Origin: an uncultured Collinsella sp.
GTDB taxonomy: Bacteria; Actinomycetota; Coriobacteriia; Coriobacteriales; Coriobacteriaceae
DNA length: 5,471 bases
Direction: 5' to 3'
Assembly: GCA_937896835.1 (NCBI GenBank)
Contig: CALBOJ010000124.1
Coordinates: 1-5,471 of the forward strand
Position 1 is the first letter of the stretch. Each line of letters opens with the position of its first letter. The position numbers and the translations under genes are program-made. Of this stretch, positions 1 through 5,471 are shown piece by piece. A model generated the notes under the pieces. That model saw only the letters and a program-made list of their open reading frames with translations, ran no database searches and was not told the DNA's origin.

Positions 1-1472
1 ATCACGGTGCCGGTGAACAGGTTCACGTCCTGCAGCACGACGCCCAGGCTTCGGCGCAGGTCGGCCTTGCGGATCTTGTTGACGTTGATGCCGTCGTAGC
101 GGATCTTGCCGTCGGCGATGTCGTAGAAGCGGTTGATGAGGTTGGTGATGGTCGTCTTGCCGGCTCCGGTGGCGCCGACAAACGCGACCTTCTGGCCCGG
201 CTTGGCAAACACGGACACGCCGTGCAGCACCTCGTGGTCGGGCGTGTAGCCAAAGTCGACGTTGTCCATGACCAGGTCGCCACGCAGCGGCACGTACTCG
301 ATCTCGCCGGTTGCGCGGTGCGGATGTTTCCACGCCCACATGCCGGTGTGGTGGTCAGCCTCCTCGAGCTGCCAGGTATCGGGGTTGACCTGCGCGTTGA
401 CGAGCGTCACATAGCCTTCGTCGGCTTCGGACTCCTCGTCGATGAGCTCAAAGATACGGTCGGCGCCGGCGAGGCCCATGACCACGGCGTTGATCTGCTG
501 CGAGATCTGGCCGATCTGTCCGCAGAACTGCTTGGTCATGTTGAGGAACGGCACCACGACGGCGATCGACAGCGCCATGCCCGAGATGCTCAGGTTGGGC
601 ACGCCCAGCGCCAGGAAAATGCCGCCGGCAAGGGCCACCAGCACGTAGAGCAAGTTGCCCAGGTTCATAAGGATGGGCATGAGGATGTTGGCGTACATGT
701 TGGCCTTCTGTGAGACCTCGAAGAGCTTTTCGTTGCGCTCGTCAAAATCGGCCTCGGCGGCAGACTCGTGGCAGAACGCCTTGACGACCTTCTGACCGTT
801 CATGACTTCCTCGATATGGCCCTCGACCACGCCGAGCTCGGTCTGCTGCGCAATGAAGAAACGCGCGGAATTGGAGCCGAGCAGCTTGGTCATAAAGGTC
901 ATAAAGGCGACGCCGGCGATGATGACCAGGCACATCCACACGCTGTAGTACAGCATGATAAAGAACACCGTGACGATGATGATGATCGTCATGAGCAGGT
1001 TGGGCAGCGACTGACTGATCATCTGGCGCAGCGTATCGATGTCGTTGGTGTAGTGGCTCATGATATCGCCGCGCTGGTGCGTGTCGAAGTAGCGGATCGG
1101 CAGGTCCTGCATGCGGTTGAACATCATCTCGCGCAGCTTCTCGAGCGAGCCCTGCGTGACGATAGCCATGGCGCGGTTCCAGAAGAGCGAGGACAGGACA
1201 CCGACGCCGTAGATGCAGGCGAGGGTGGTCACGAGCTGTGCGATCTTGGGCTGCGCGGCTTCCCAATCGCCCGACTGCCACGATTCGCCAATAATTTGCA
1301 GGGCGCTCTGCAGGAAGGTCGCGCCGATGGAGTTGATGATGGCGCAGAGCACCACGCCGGCGACGACGAGGGGCAAAAGCACGGGATAGAAGCCAAAGAG
1401 CGTCTTGATGAGGCGCGACATGGTGCCGCCCTTACGGTTGAGCGCGCGCTCGGCGGTCGTTGCCTTACTCAT
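1..1472 (-). CDS. ABC exporter half-transporter, second (probably catalytic) subunit; partial, C-terminus off the left edge
   Basis: Membrane ABC exporter half with fused permease and ATPase domains; 490 codons are visible. The start ATG (1472-1470) overlaps the previous gene's stop by 8 bases and has AGGAAGGAGG 8 bases upstream; an inner Met18 has a weaker site. Hydrophobic segments lie near residues 24-50, 77-98, 156-196 (a pair), 260-290 and 296-312, fitting a six-helix type I exporter fold. A linker of about 53 residues (345-397), with a His/Trp-rich patch near 374-385, precedes the ATPase domain. Walker A is GATGAGKTT (433-441, Lys439) and the Q-loop glutamine is Gln481. The ABC signature, Walker B and switch His would lie beyond base 1, so their state cannot be read. 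By analogy with known heterodimers this should be the subunit with the intact Walker B Glu and switch His, paired with the 604-residue protein upstream. Substrate unknown; multidrug or toxic-compound efflux is an inference from the MarR context. Confidence 0.5.
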   Translation of the reverse strand, partial: MSKATTAERALNRKGGTMSRLIKTLFGFYPVLLPLVVAGVVLCAIINSIGATFLQSALQIIGESWQSGDWEAAQPKIAQLVTTLACIYGVGVLSSLFWNRAMAIVTQGSLEKLREMMFNRMQDLPIRYFDTHQRGDIMSHYTNDIDTLRQMISQSLPNLLMTIIIIVTVFFIMLYYSVWMCLVIIAGVAFMTFMTKLLGSNSARFFIAQQTELGVVEGHIEEVMNGQKVVKAFCHESAAEADFDERNEKLFEVSQKANMYANILMPILMNLGNLLYVLVALAGGIFLALGVPNLSISGMALSIAVVVPFLNMTKQFCGQIGQISQQINAVVMGLAGADRIFELIDEESEADEGYVTLVNAQVNPDTWQLEEADHHTGMWAWKHPHRATGEIEYVPLRGDLVMDNVDFGYTPDHEVLHGVSVFAKPGQKVAFVGATGAGKTTITNLINRFYDIADGKIRYDGINVNKIRKADLRRSLGVVLQDVNLFTGTV

Positions 1473-3279
1473 GTGCCTCGCCTCCTTCCTGGGTCTGAGC
1501 TTGCGTTGCGGATGCCTCGGTGTCGGCCTCGACGGCCCCTTCGCCCTCGGCAGACATCTTGTTTTGCGAGGTAAAGGTCTCGCGGTAGATCTCGCTCGTC
1601 TTGAGTAGTTCGTCATGGTTGCCGATCTGCGCGATACGGCCGCCCTCCATGACGATGATGCGGTTTGCGTCCTGCACGGAGCTGATGCGCTGGGCGATGA
1701 TGAGCTTGGTCGTGTTGGGCAGATAGCTTGCCAGCCCTGCGCGGATCTTGGCGTCGGTCTTGGTGTCGACGGCGCTGGTGGAGTCGTCCAGGATTAAGAT
1801 CTTGGGGCGACGCAGCAGGGCACGCGCGATGCACAGGCGCTGCTTCTGACCGCCGGAAACATTGGAGCCGCCCTGCTCGATCCAGGTGTCATAGCCCTTG
1901 GGGAAACCGTCGACAAACTCGTCGGCGCAGGCCAGATGCGCTGCCTCGCGGACTTCCTCGTCGGTGGCGTTCGGGTCGCCCCAACGCAGGTTCTCGGCGA
2001 TGGTGCCGCTAAACAGCACGTTTTTCTGCAGCACCATGGCGACCTGGTGGCGCAGCGCGTCCAGGTCGTAGTCGCGCACGTCCACGCCGCCCACGCGCAC
2101 AGCGCCTTCGGTGGTGTCGTACAGGCGGGCGATGAGGTTAACGAGCGTGGACTTGGCCGAGCCGGTGCCGCCGATGATGCCGATGGTCTCGCCGCTCGTA
2201 ATGTGCAGGTCGATATCGTCGAGCGCCTGGCGTTTCGCATGCGCGGAATACTTAAAGCTCACGTGGTCAAAGTCGATGGAACCGTCGGCAACCTCGAGCA
2301 CGGGCTCGGCGGGATTGGCGATCGTGGGCTCGGCGGCCAGCACCTCGGCAATGCGGTGTGCCGATTCGTCGGCCATGGTCACCATGACAAAGATCATCGA
2401 CAGCTGCATCAGGCTCATGAGAATCTGGAAACCATAGGTAAAGGTCGAGGAGAGCTGGCCCACGTCGAACAGCGTGCCCTGGCTCGTGATGATGAGCTTG
2501 GAGCCCAGGTAGATGATGACGACAAACGCGCCGTTGACGCAGATGTTCATCATGGGGTTGTTAAAGGCGAGCAGCTTCTCGGCGCGGGTGAAGTCCATCT
2601 GGACGTCGCGCGCGGCGGTCGCGAACTTCTCCTTCTCAAAGTCTTCGCGCACATAGCTCTTGACCACGCGCATGCCGGTGACGTTTTCCTCGACGGACTC
2701 GTTAAGGGCATCGTACTTGTGGAACACGCGCGAGAAGATGGGGCGCACCTTAAAGATGATAAAGAACAGTCCAAAGCCCAGCAGCGGAATGATGACCAGG
2801 TAGACCATGGCGACGCTGCCGCCCATGATAAACGCCATGGTAAAGGCGAAGATCAATACCAGCGGCGCGCGCACGGCGATGCGGATGATCATCATAAAGG
2901 CCTGCTGCACGTTGTTGATGTCGGTGGTCAGGCGCGTGACGAGCGAGGAGCTCGAGAACTCATCGATGTTGGCAAAGCTGAACGTCTGGATTTTGTAGAA
3001 CAGGTCGTGACGCAGGTTCTTGGCGAAGCCGCAGCTCGCATGGCTGCAGGTGACGCCGGCGGCGGCACCAAAAGCAAGCGACGTCAGCGCGATGAGCACC
3101 AAAAAGCCCGCGGTGGGAAGCATCTCGGCTACGGTGGCGCCGTCTTTGATGGCGTCGATCAGGTTGGCGGTGATAAATGGAATCAGCATCTCGCAGAGCA
3201 CCTCGCCAAGCACGAGCAGCGGCGTGGCAACGGTGACTTTCATATAGTCGCGGATGCTTCCCATGAGGGTTTTAATCAT
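1465..3279 (-). CDS. ABC exporter half-transporter, degenerate-site subunit of a heterodimeric exporter
   Basis: A 604-residue fused permease-ATPase exporter half. Hydrophobic segments near residues 16-40, 56-78, 128-178 (two helices), 245-265 and 280-302 form the permease, and the ATPase domain spans about 332-572. Visible motifs are Walker A GGTGSAKST (Lys376, with Ala where the consensus has Gly before Lys), Q-loop Gln418, an intact signature VSGGQ (474-478), and Walker B ILILDDSTSAVD, in which Asp499 replaces the catalytic Glu after Asp498. The switch motif is IIAQR, so Gln530 replaces His. Asp/Gln at these places is the known mark of the non-hydrolysing site in heterodimeric exporters such as TM287, LmrC and BmrC. 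The intact signature would complete the partner's active site. The last 30 residues or so (575-604) are Glu/Ala/Gln-rich and probably disordered. The start has GGAGG 6 bases upstream and overlaps the MarR stop by 8 bases. Family call is secure; the transported substrate is not known. Confidence 0.5.
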   Translation of the reverse strand: MIKTLMGSIRDYMKVTVATPLLVLGEVLCEMLIPFITANLIDAIKDGATVAEMLPTAGFLVLIALTSLAFGAAAGVTCSHASCGFAKNLRHDLFYKIQTFSFANIDEFSSSSLVTRLTTDINNVQQAFMMIIRIAVRAPLVLIFAFTMAFIMGGSVAMVYLVIIPLLGFGLFFIIFKVRPIFSRVFHKYDALNESVEENVTGMRVVKSYVREDFEKEKFATAARDVQMDFTRAEKLLAFNNPMMNICVNGAFVVIIYLGSKLIITSQGTLFDVGQLSSTFTYGFQILMSLMQLSMIFVMVTMADESAHRIAEVLAAEPTIANPAEPVLEVADGSIDFDHVSFKYSAHAKRQALDDIDLHITSGETIGIIGGTGSAKSTLVNLIARLYDTTEGAVRVGGVDVRDYDLDALRHQVAMVLQKNVLFSGTIAENLRWGDPNATDEEVREAAHLACADEFVDGFPKGYDTWIEQGGSNVSGGQKQRLCIARALLRRPKILILDDSTSAVDTKTDAKIRAGLASYLPNTTKLIIAQRISSVQDANRIIVMEGGRIAQIGNHDELLKTSEIYRETFTSQNKMSAEGEGAVEADTEASATQAQTQEGGEAHE

Positions 3280-3778
3280 CCAGTTCCTCCCAGGTTACGC
3301 GGATTTTATCGAGCATTTCGGCGAGGTCCTCGCGCTCGTCATGGGTGAGCGCGCTAAAGGCCTGCTCTCTAAAGCGAATGCGGGCCGCCTGGTCGATGCG
3401 GGCGTTTTCCCGGCCGGTTTCGGTCAGGCGAATGGTGAGTTGCCGTCGATCCTTGGGGTTACGGCTGCGCTCGATGAGGCCGTTGAGCTCGAGCTTGGAC
3501 AGGATCTCGGAAAGCGATCCCGGCTTGAGGTCAAAGTGCATGCCGAGCTCCTGCTGCGACATCTCGCCGCCGGGTTGCTTGGCCAGCAGGCAGATGATGG
3601 GCGCCTTGCCGGATACGCCTCCGCCATGAAAGTGCATGTAATGGCCGCAGAAGCCAAGCCCGTTAAGGATGCGCTTGGCAAGTGCATCCGATTGCGATTG
3701 CGCCTCGGGCGAATCTGCAGGCTCGATGGGGTCGCCGCCCGGCGTATGGGGGCAGAGGTCGATGCATTCGTCGCACAT
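3272..3778 (-). CDS. MarR-family transcriptional regulator with Cys/His-rich N-terminal half
   Basis: A 168-residue MarR-type winged-helix repressor, first gene of the exporter operon. The DNA-binding part runs from about residue 56 to 120: a helix leading into MSQQELGMHFDLKPGSLSEI (recognition helix about 86-98), then LIERSRNPKDRRQLTIRLT, the classic MarR wing with its D-x-R motif (Asp110, Arg111, Arg112). A C-terminal helical region (about 121-168) would join the N-terminal helix in dimerisation. The unusual part is the front: Cys2, Cys5, Cys9 and His11, then Cys44, His46, His49 and His51, which could bind metal or sense oxidants; this is inference. The start ATG has AAAGGAG 7 bases upstream and lies about 45 bases downstream of the predicted transcription start. 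The operator-like repeats over that promoter suggest it represses itself and the two exporter genes, with derepression by an exported compound as in other MarR efflux operons. Confidence 0.5.
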   Translation of the reverse strand: MCDECIDLCPHTPGGDPIEPADSPEAQSQSDALAKRILNGLGFCGHYMHFHGGGVSGKAPIICLLAKQPGGEMSQQELGMHFDLKPGSLSEILSKLELNGLIERSRNPKDRRQLTIRLTETGRENARIDQAARIRFREQAFSALTHDEREDLAEMLDKIRVTWEELDD

Positions 3779-3796
3779 GGTGTTGCTCCTTTCTTT

Positions 3797-3872
3797 AGTT
3801 AGGTAGAGAAATTGTTTTGTACCTAAGTGATTCTAGAGGTACCTAACTGATTGTCAAGGTACCGAATCGATT
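3797..3872 (-). repeat. Operator-like array: three 14-base direct repeats at 20-base spacing plus one inverted half-site
   Basis: On the minus strand the units are AATCGATTCGGTAC (3872-3859), AATCAGTTAGGTAC (3852-3839) and AATCACTTAGGTAC (3832-3819), starting exactly 20 bases apart. A fourth partial copy in the opposite orientation, AGTTAGGTA on the plus strand, lies at 3797-3805. Unit 1 sits just upstream of the -35 box, unit 2 fills the spacer, and unit 3 overlaps the edge of the -10 box and the predicted start. Two units are centred on the palindrome GGTACC, giving an apparent full site close to TTAGGTACCTAA. MarR dimers bind such short palindromes, and a 20-base period places successive sites on nearly the same helix face. 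Assignment to the adjacent MarR gene is inference. Confidence 0.5.
3830..3857 (-). promoter_or_regulatory. Sigma70-type promoter of the MarR-exporter operon
   Basis: Read on the minus strand, a perfect -35 box TTGACA (3857-3852) is followed by a 16-base spacer and the -10 box TAGAAT (3835-3830), one mismatch from consensus. Transcription would start near 3823, leaving a leader of about 45 bases before the MarR ATG at 3778. It is the best promoter match in the window, and it is covered by the 20-base-period repeats, consistent with a strong promoter held under repression. The start site is predicted, not measured. Confidence 0.5.
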
Positions 3873-3975
3873 TTGTGGCAGTGCTGGGGTGCCGGTGCCA
3901 GGGGAATCTTGGACAGTCTTCGCAGCGTAGATTCAGCGGGCCACGGCGTATCCCGGAGTTTTCGATAGGTTCATT

Positions 3976-4012
3976 AAGGGGGCGAGACTGGCAGCTGCCG
4001 GTCTCGCCCCTT
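3976..4012 (-). terminator. Hairpin terminator downstream of the Fic gene
   Basis: GGGGCGAGAC (3979-3988) is perfectly complementary to GTCTCGCCCC (4001-4010). The stem extends inward through a T-G wobble and TGGC/GCCG-type pairs to an AGCT loop (3993-3996), giving about 14-15 pairs. It begins about 14 bases after the Fic stop codon, so it probably ends that transcript before the MarR promoter. The U tract is weak on both strands (CTTAATG on the minus side, TTGGCTTTCC on the plus side), so termination may be less efficient than the stem suggests. Confidence 0.5.
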
Positions 4013-4025
4013 GGCTTTCCGAGAC

Positions 4026-5198
4026 TTAGAGCGGCTCGTCGCCGGTTCGGAGGATGGCGAGATATGGCTCATATGAAAACGTGCGGTATCGTTTCCTGCT
4101 CGTATCACGTTGGACAAGAATGCCCCAATCGGTAAATTGGGATATAAGGTTGTTTGCGCTCGATCTGCTAATCTGCATTCGTTCAGACACAAAGGCGGTG
4201 TCGACGATCGGATTGCCCTCGAGAAGGTCGAGTAGCATAAGGGCGTTCGTCGTAGCCCTTCCCGCCTTTTCGCGAATCAGCCTTTCGGTTTCCGAATGGA
4301 GGTCGACAAGCTTCCGCATCGAATCCCGCGCCTCGCGTGCGCTTGCAAGCAAGCAGGTACTGAAAAACGAAACCCATCCCTCAAAATCGCCTCTCTGCCT
4401 TACGCGCATAAGCCAATCGTAGTATTCGCTCCTGTGTCGTTTGAGTTCATACGAGGGGTAGATGACCGGCTTGGTGAGCGCCCCATCATGTATGAGCGAA
4501 AGGAGGATGAGCAGACGCCCGAGGCGTCCGTTGCCGTCGAGGAACGGGTGCGCGGTTTCAAACTGGTAGTGCACCAAAGCGGCCTTGATGACTGGATCGA
4601 TGTCGTCACGCTCGTTGATGAAAAGCTCGAGGTCGCCAAGTGCCTCCTTCATATCCTCCGTGTTGGGAGGGACATACGGGGCCTCATTGAGCGTGCAGCC
4701 GTTTGGTCCGACCCAGTTCTGAGTCGTCCTGAACTGGCCCGGCGTCTTGTCGGAGCCTCTGCCATTTCCAAGCAATGTGGCATGGACGGATTTGAGCAGC
4801 CTCATACAGAGTGGCAGTTCCTCCATGAGCGTGGTCGCCTGCTGCACCGCTCGAGTGTAGTTGACGACGTCGGTTAGGTCCCGGCTCGCATTTGATTCGT
4901 TTGACGGGTCAAGAACATCATCGAACGTACATTGCGTACCCTCGATTTGAGAGGACAAGAGCGCTTCCTTGCGAACGTACATAGAAAGGTACATGTCGAT
5001 GTTCGGAACAAAGCGAGACATGCCCTCAACCTCGCCGAGTATGGCGCGGCAATCGGAGACAAGCCGCATGGAATCAGCGGATAAATTGATTGGAAAGAAT
5101 GAATCCATATTGGCGGGTCTAAACGAATCATAGGCGAGGGCTCCTGAAAGGTTGTGCCTGACGTTTCCCTGTCGTCCGGGTGTGATGGGTGCGAGCAT
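4026..5198 (-). CDS. Fic-family AMP-transferase with N-terminal inhibitory motif and C-terminal winged helix
   Basis: A 390-residue Fic protein, which by family knowledge transfers AMP from ATP to a hydroxyl side chain of a target protein in the cytoplasm. The catalytic motif is HPFLDGNGRLGR (217-228) with His217, Asp221, Asn223, Arg225 and Arg228 all present. Upstream, SSQIEG holds the inhibitory pattern S/T-x-x-x-E-G (Ser82, Glu86, Gly87), which makes it class II, self-inhibited: Glu86 would pair with Arg228 and block productive ATP binding. The target-docking flap is around NWVGPNGCTLNEAPYVPP (161-178). Residues about 315-378 look like a winged helix (AFVSERMQISRSSANNLISQ). Length and layout resemble the Shewanella oneidensis Fic type (about 370 residues). 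The start ATG has only a modest AGGA 8 bases upstream; Met31 is a less likely alternative. No separate antitoxin gene is adjacent. Hand counts of sample lines give about 47-57% G+C against about 62% in the exporter genes, a possible sign of transfer. Targets unknown. Confidence 0.5.
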   Translation of the reverse strand: MLAPITPGRQGNVRHNLSGALAYDSFRPANMDSFFPINLSADSMRLVSDCRAILGEVEGMSRFVPNIDMYLSMYVRKEALLSSQIEGTQCTFDDVLDPSNESNASRDLTDVVNYTRAVQQATTLMEELPLCMRLLKSVHATLLGNGRGSDKTPGQFRTTQNWVGPNGCTLNEAPYVPPNTEDMKEALGDLELFINERDDIDPVIKAALVHYQFETAHPFLDGNGRLGRLLILLSLIHDGALTKPVIYPSYELKRHRSEYYDWLMRVRQRGDFEGWVSFFSTCLLASAREARDSMRKLVDLHSETERLIREKAGRATTNALMLLDLLEGNPIVDTAFVSERMQISRSSANNLISQFTDWGILVQRDTSRKRYRTFSYEPYLAILRTGDEPL

Positions 5199-5208
5199 CG
5201 TTAGTGTC

Positions 5209-5242
5209 CTAAGAACAAATTTGAGCCAAAACTTGTTCTTAG
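5209..5242. promoter_or_regulatory. 34-base palindrome 1 (candidate operator of the Fic gene)
   Basis: Arms CTAAGAACAA (5209-5218) and TTGTTCTTAG (5233-5242) are perfect inverted repeats of 10 bases around a 14-base A/T-rich centre. The similarity continues inward with mismatches. The site lies between the TATAAA box and the Fic ATG, covering the predicted transcription start, where a bound protein would block transcription. Perfect dyad symmetry and a second copy nearby favour a protein-binding site over an RNA hairpin. The binding protein is not known. Confidence 0.5.
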
Positions 5243-5245
5243 AAT

Positions 5246-5251
5246 TTTATA
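5246..5251 (-). promoter_or_regulatory. Candidate -10 box of the Fic gene
   Basis: On the minus strand TATAAA, within GCTATAAAATTC, lies about 48 bases upstream of the Fic ATG and is the only good -10 match there. No convincing -35 box is found 16-18 bases further up (the bases read about AGAAAC), so the promoter is either weak or needs an activator. Transcription would start near 5239, inside the first palindrome. Confidence 0.5.
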
Positions 5252-5258
5252 GCGCCTT

Positions 5259-5272
5259 CTAAGGCCAAGTTT
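5259..5272. repeat. Isolated half-site between the two palindromes
   Basis: CTAAGGCCAAGTTT resembles the arms of the flanking palindromes. Reversed, their right arms read CTAAGAACAAGTTTTGG and GTAAGACCAAGTTTGGG. No matching second arm is found at the expected distance, so it would be a single half-site or a decayed copy. It lies just upstream of the TATAAA box in the Fic direction. Confidence 0.5.
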
Positions 5273-5298
5273 CTGCAATAAGAAGCGTCAGAAAAACT

Positions 5299-5332
5299 CT
5301 AAGAACAAAATTACGCCCAAACTTGGTCTTAC
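5299..5332. promoter_or_regulatory. 34-base palindrome 2, second copy of the same site
   Basis: Arms CTAAGAACAA (5299-5308) and TTGGTCTTAC (5323-5332) match as inverted repeats at 8 of 10 positions, with the same 14-base centre as copy 1. Aligned directly, the two 34-base sites agree at 28 positions. Their starts are exactly 90 bases apart. This copy lies nearer the kinase gene, upstream of its possible promoter, so it could act on either gene or pair with copy 1 by looping. Confidence 0.5.
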
Positions 5333-5352
5333 ATCCGAAGGCAAGACTTAGA

Positions 5353-5381
5353 TTGCACTGCGCTACACTTAGTCGCATTAT
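5353..5381 (+). promoter_or_regulatory. Weak candidate promoter of the pyridoxamine kinase gene
   Basis: TTGCAC (5353-5358), a 17-base spacer and CATTAT (5376-5381) give a partial sigma70 match, with 3 of 6 bases in each of the less conserved places differing in the -35 box and 2 of 6 in the -10 box. The start would be near 5388, about 32 bases before the ATG. Palindrome 2 would then be centred about 72 bases upstream, a position typical of activators. Low confidence. Confidence 0.5.
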
Positions 5382-5419
5382 GGCGACATCGCGCCGCGCC
5401 CGACCCAAGGGGGACACTC

Positions 5420-5471
5420 ATGAAGAACACTCAGCTGCTGCTGATCAACGATATGTGCGGCTACGGCAAGG
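5420..5471 (+). CDS. Pyridoxamine/pyridoxal kinase, N-terminal fragment (runs off the right edge)
   Basis: Only 17 codons are visible: MKNTQLLLINDMCGYGK. The pattern of a hydrophobic strand followed by IND-x-C-x-x-G-K matches the start of ribokinase-fold pyridoxine/pyridoxamine kinases, which in related proteins read like LTINDISCxGK. Such enzymes phosphorylate B6 vitamers with ATP in the salvage route to pyridoxal 5'-phosphate. The ATG is preceded by AAGGGGG with a 6-base gap, a clear ribosome-binding site. It is divergent from the Fic gene, with 221 bases between them. The call rests on a short fragment; another kinase of the ribokinase superfamily, such as a hydroxymethylpyrimidine kinase, is possible. 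Confidence 0.5.
   Translation, partial: MKNTQLLLINDMCGYGK

Noticed and set aside
768..1574. A 268-codon plus-strand open frame opposite the second exporter half
   Set aside because: Same Asp/His/Arg-rich shadow composition and no ribosome-binding site with a plausible domain. The opposite strand encodes a permease with clear membrane segments.
1936..3348. A 470-codon open frame on the plus strand, opposite the exporter and MarR genes
   Set aside because: Its product is dominated by His, Asp, Gly and Val with no recognisable domain, as expected from the reverse reading of G+C-biased codons. The minus strand carries unmistakable ABC motifs across the same bases.
3819..3872. Three evenly spaced repeats considered as a CRISPR remnant
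   Set aside because: Units of 14 bases with 6-base gaps are far too short, and they coincide with promoter boxes, so an operator array explains them better.
3884..3901. Tandem GGTGCC repeat flanked by CTGG/CCAG
   Set aside because: The stem is only 4 bases with a G+C-rich interior and no U tract, and it sits upstream of the -35 box. Too weak to call a terminator or operator.
3829..3975. A start-less minus-strand open frame with a CEDCPRFPWHRHP stretch in the gap between the Fic and MarR genes
   Set aside because: The CxxC and HxH look metal-binding, but the frame has no start with a ribosome-binding site, runs through the terminator hairpin and the operon promoter, and ends inside the operator array. 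A decayed gene end cannot be excluded.
4296..4877. A 193-codon plus-strand open frame within the Fic gene
   Set aside because: It lies wholly opposite the Fic catalytic core, and the product has no family resemblance.

Overview
The window most likely comes from a Coriobacteriia actinobacterium of the Collinsella type. I infer this from roughly 60% G+C in most genes, strong GGAGG-type Shine-Dalgarno sites, a MarR gene with two ABC half-transporters in one tight operon, and the style of the pyridoxamine kinase N-terminus at the right edge. This is a judgement from reading, not a database result.

Left two thirds (1-3880): a three-gene operon on the minus strand. Transcription appears to start near 3823 from a strong sigma70-type promoter (TTGACA, 16-base spacer, TAGAAT). 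The order is a MarR-family regulator (3778-3272), an ABC exporter half-transporter of 604 residues (3279-1465), and a second half-transporter that begins at 1472 and runs off the left edge, with 490 codons visible. Both gene junctions are 8-base stop/start overlaps (ATGATTAA and ATGAGTAA), so the three proteins look translationally coupled. The 604-residue half has Asp in place of the Walker B catalytic Glu and Gln in place of the switch His. It therefore looks like the degenerate subunit of a heterodimeric exporter of the TM287/288, LmrCD and BmrCD type. Three 14-base direct repeats at an exact 20-base period lie over the promoter, with a fourth, inverted half-site downstream. They are a good candidate MarR operator, so the operon reads as a ligand-sensing, self-regulated efflux module of unknown substrate.

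Middle (3880-4025): a short gene-free stretch holding a strong hairpin, the probable terminator of the Fic gene.

Right (4026-5198): a 390-residue Fic-family AMP-transferase on the minus strand. It carries its own N-terminal inhibitory motif and a C-terminal winged-helix domain, and its G+C is lower than that of the exporter operon.

Right edge (5199-5471): a 221-base divergent intergenic region between the Fic gene and the start of a plus-strand pyridoxamine/pyridoxal kinase gene (5420 onward, 17 codons visible). It contains two related 34-base palindromes exactly 90 bases apart plus an extra half-site. One palindrome lies between a TATAAA box and the Fic start codon. Their regulator is unknown. 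The Fic protein's own winged helix and a MocR/PdxR-type vitamin B6 regulator are the two hypotheses worth testing.

[Format note: the original answer gave no feature confidence values; the 0.5 on every feature is a placeholder required by the schema, not an assessment.]
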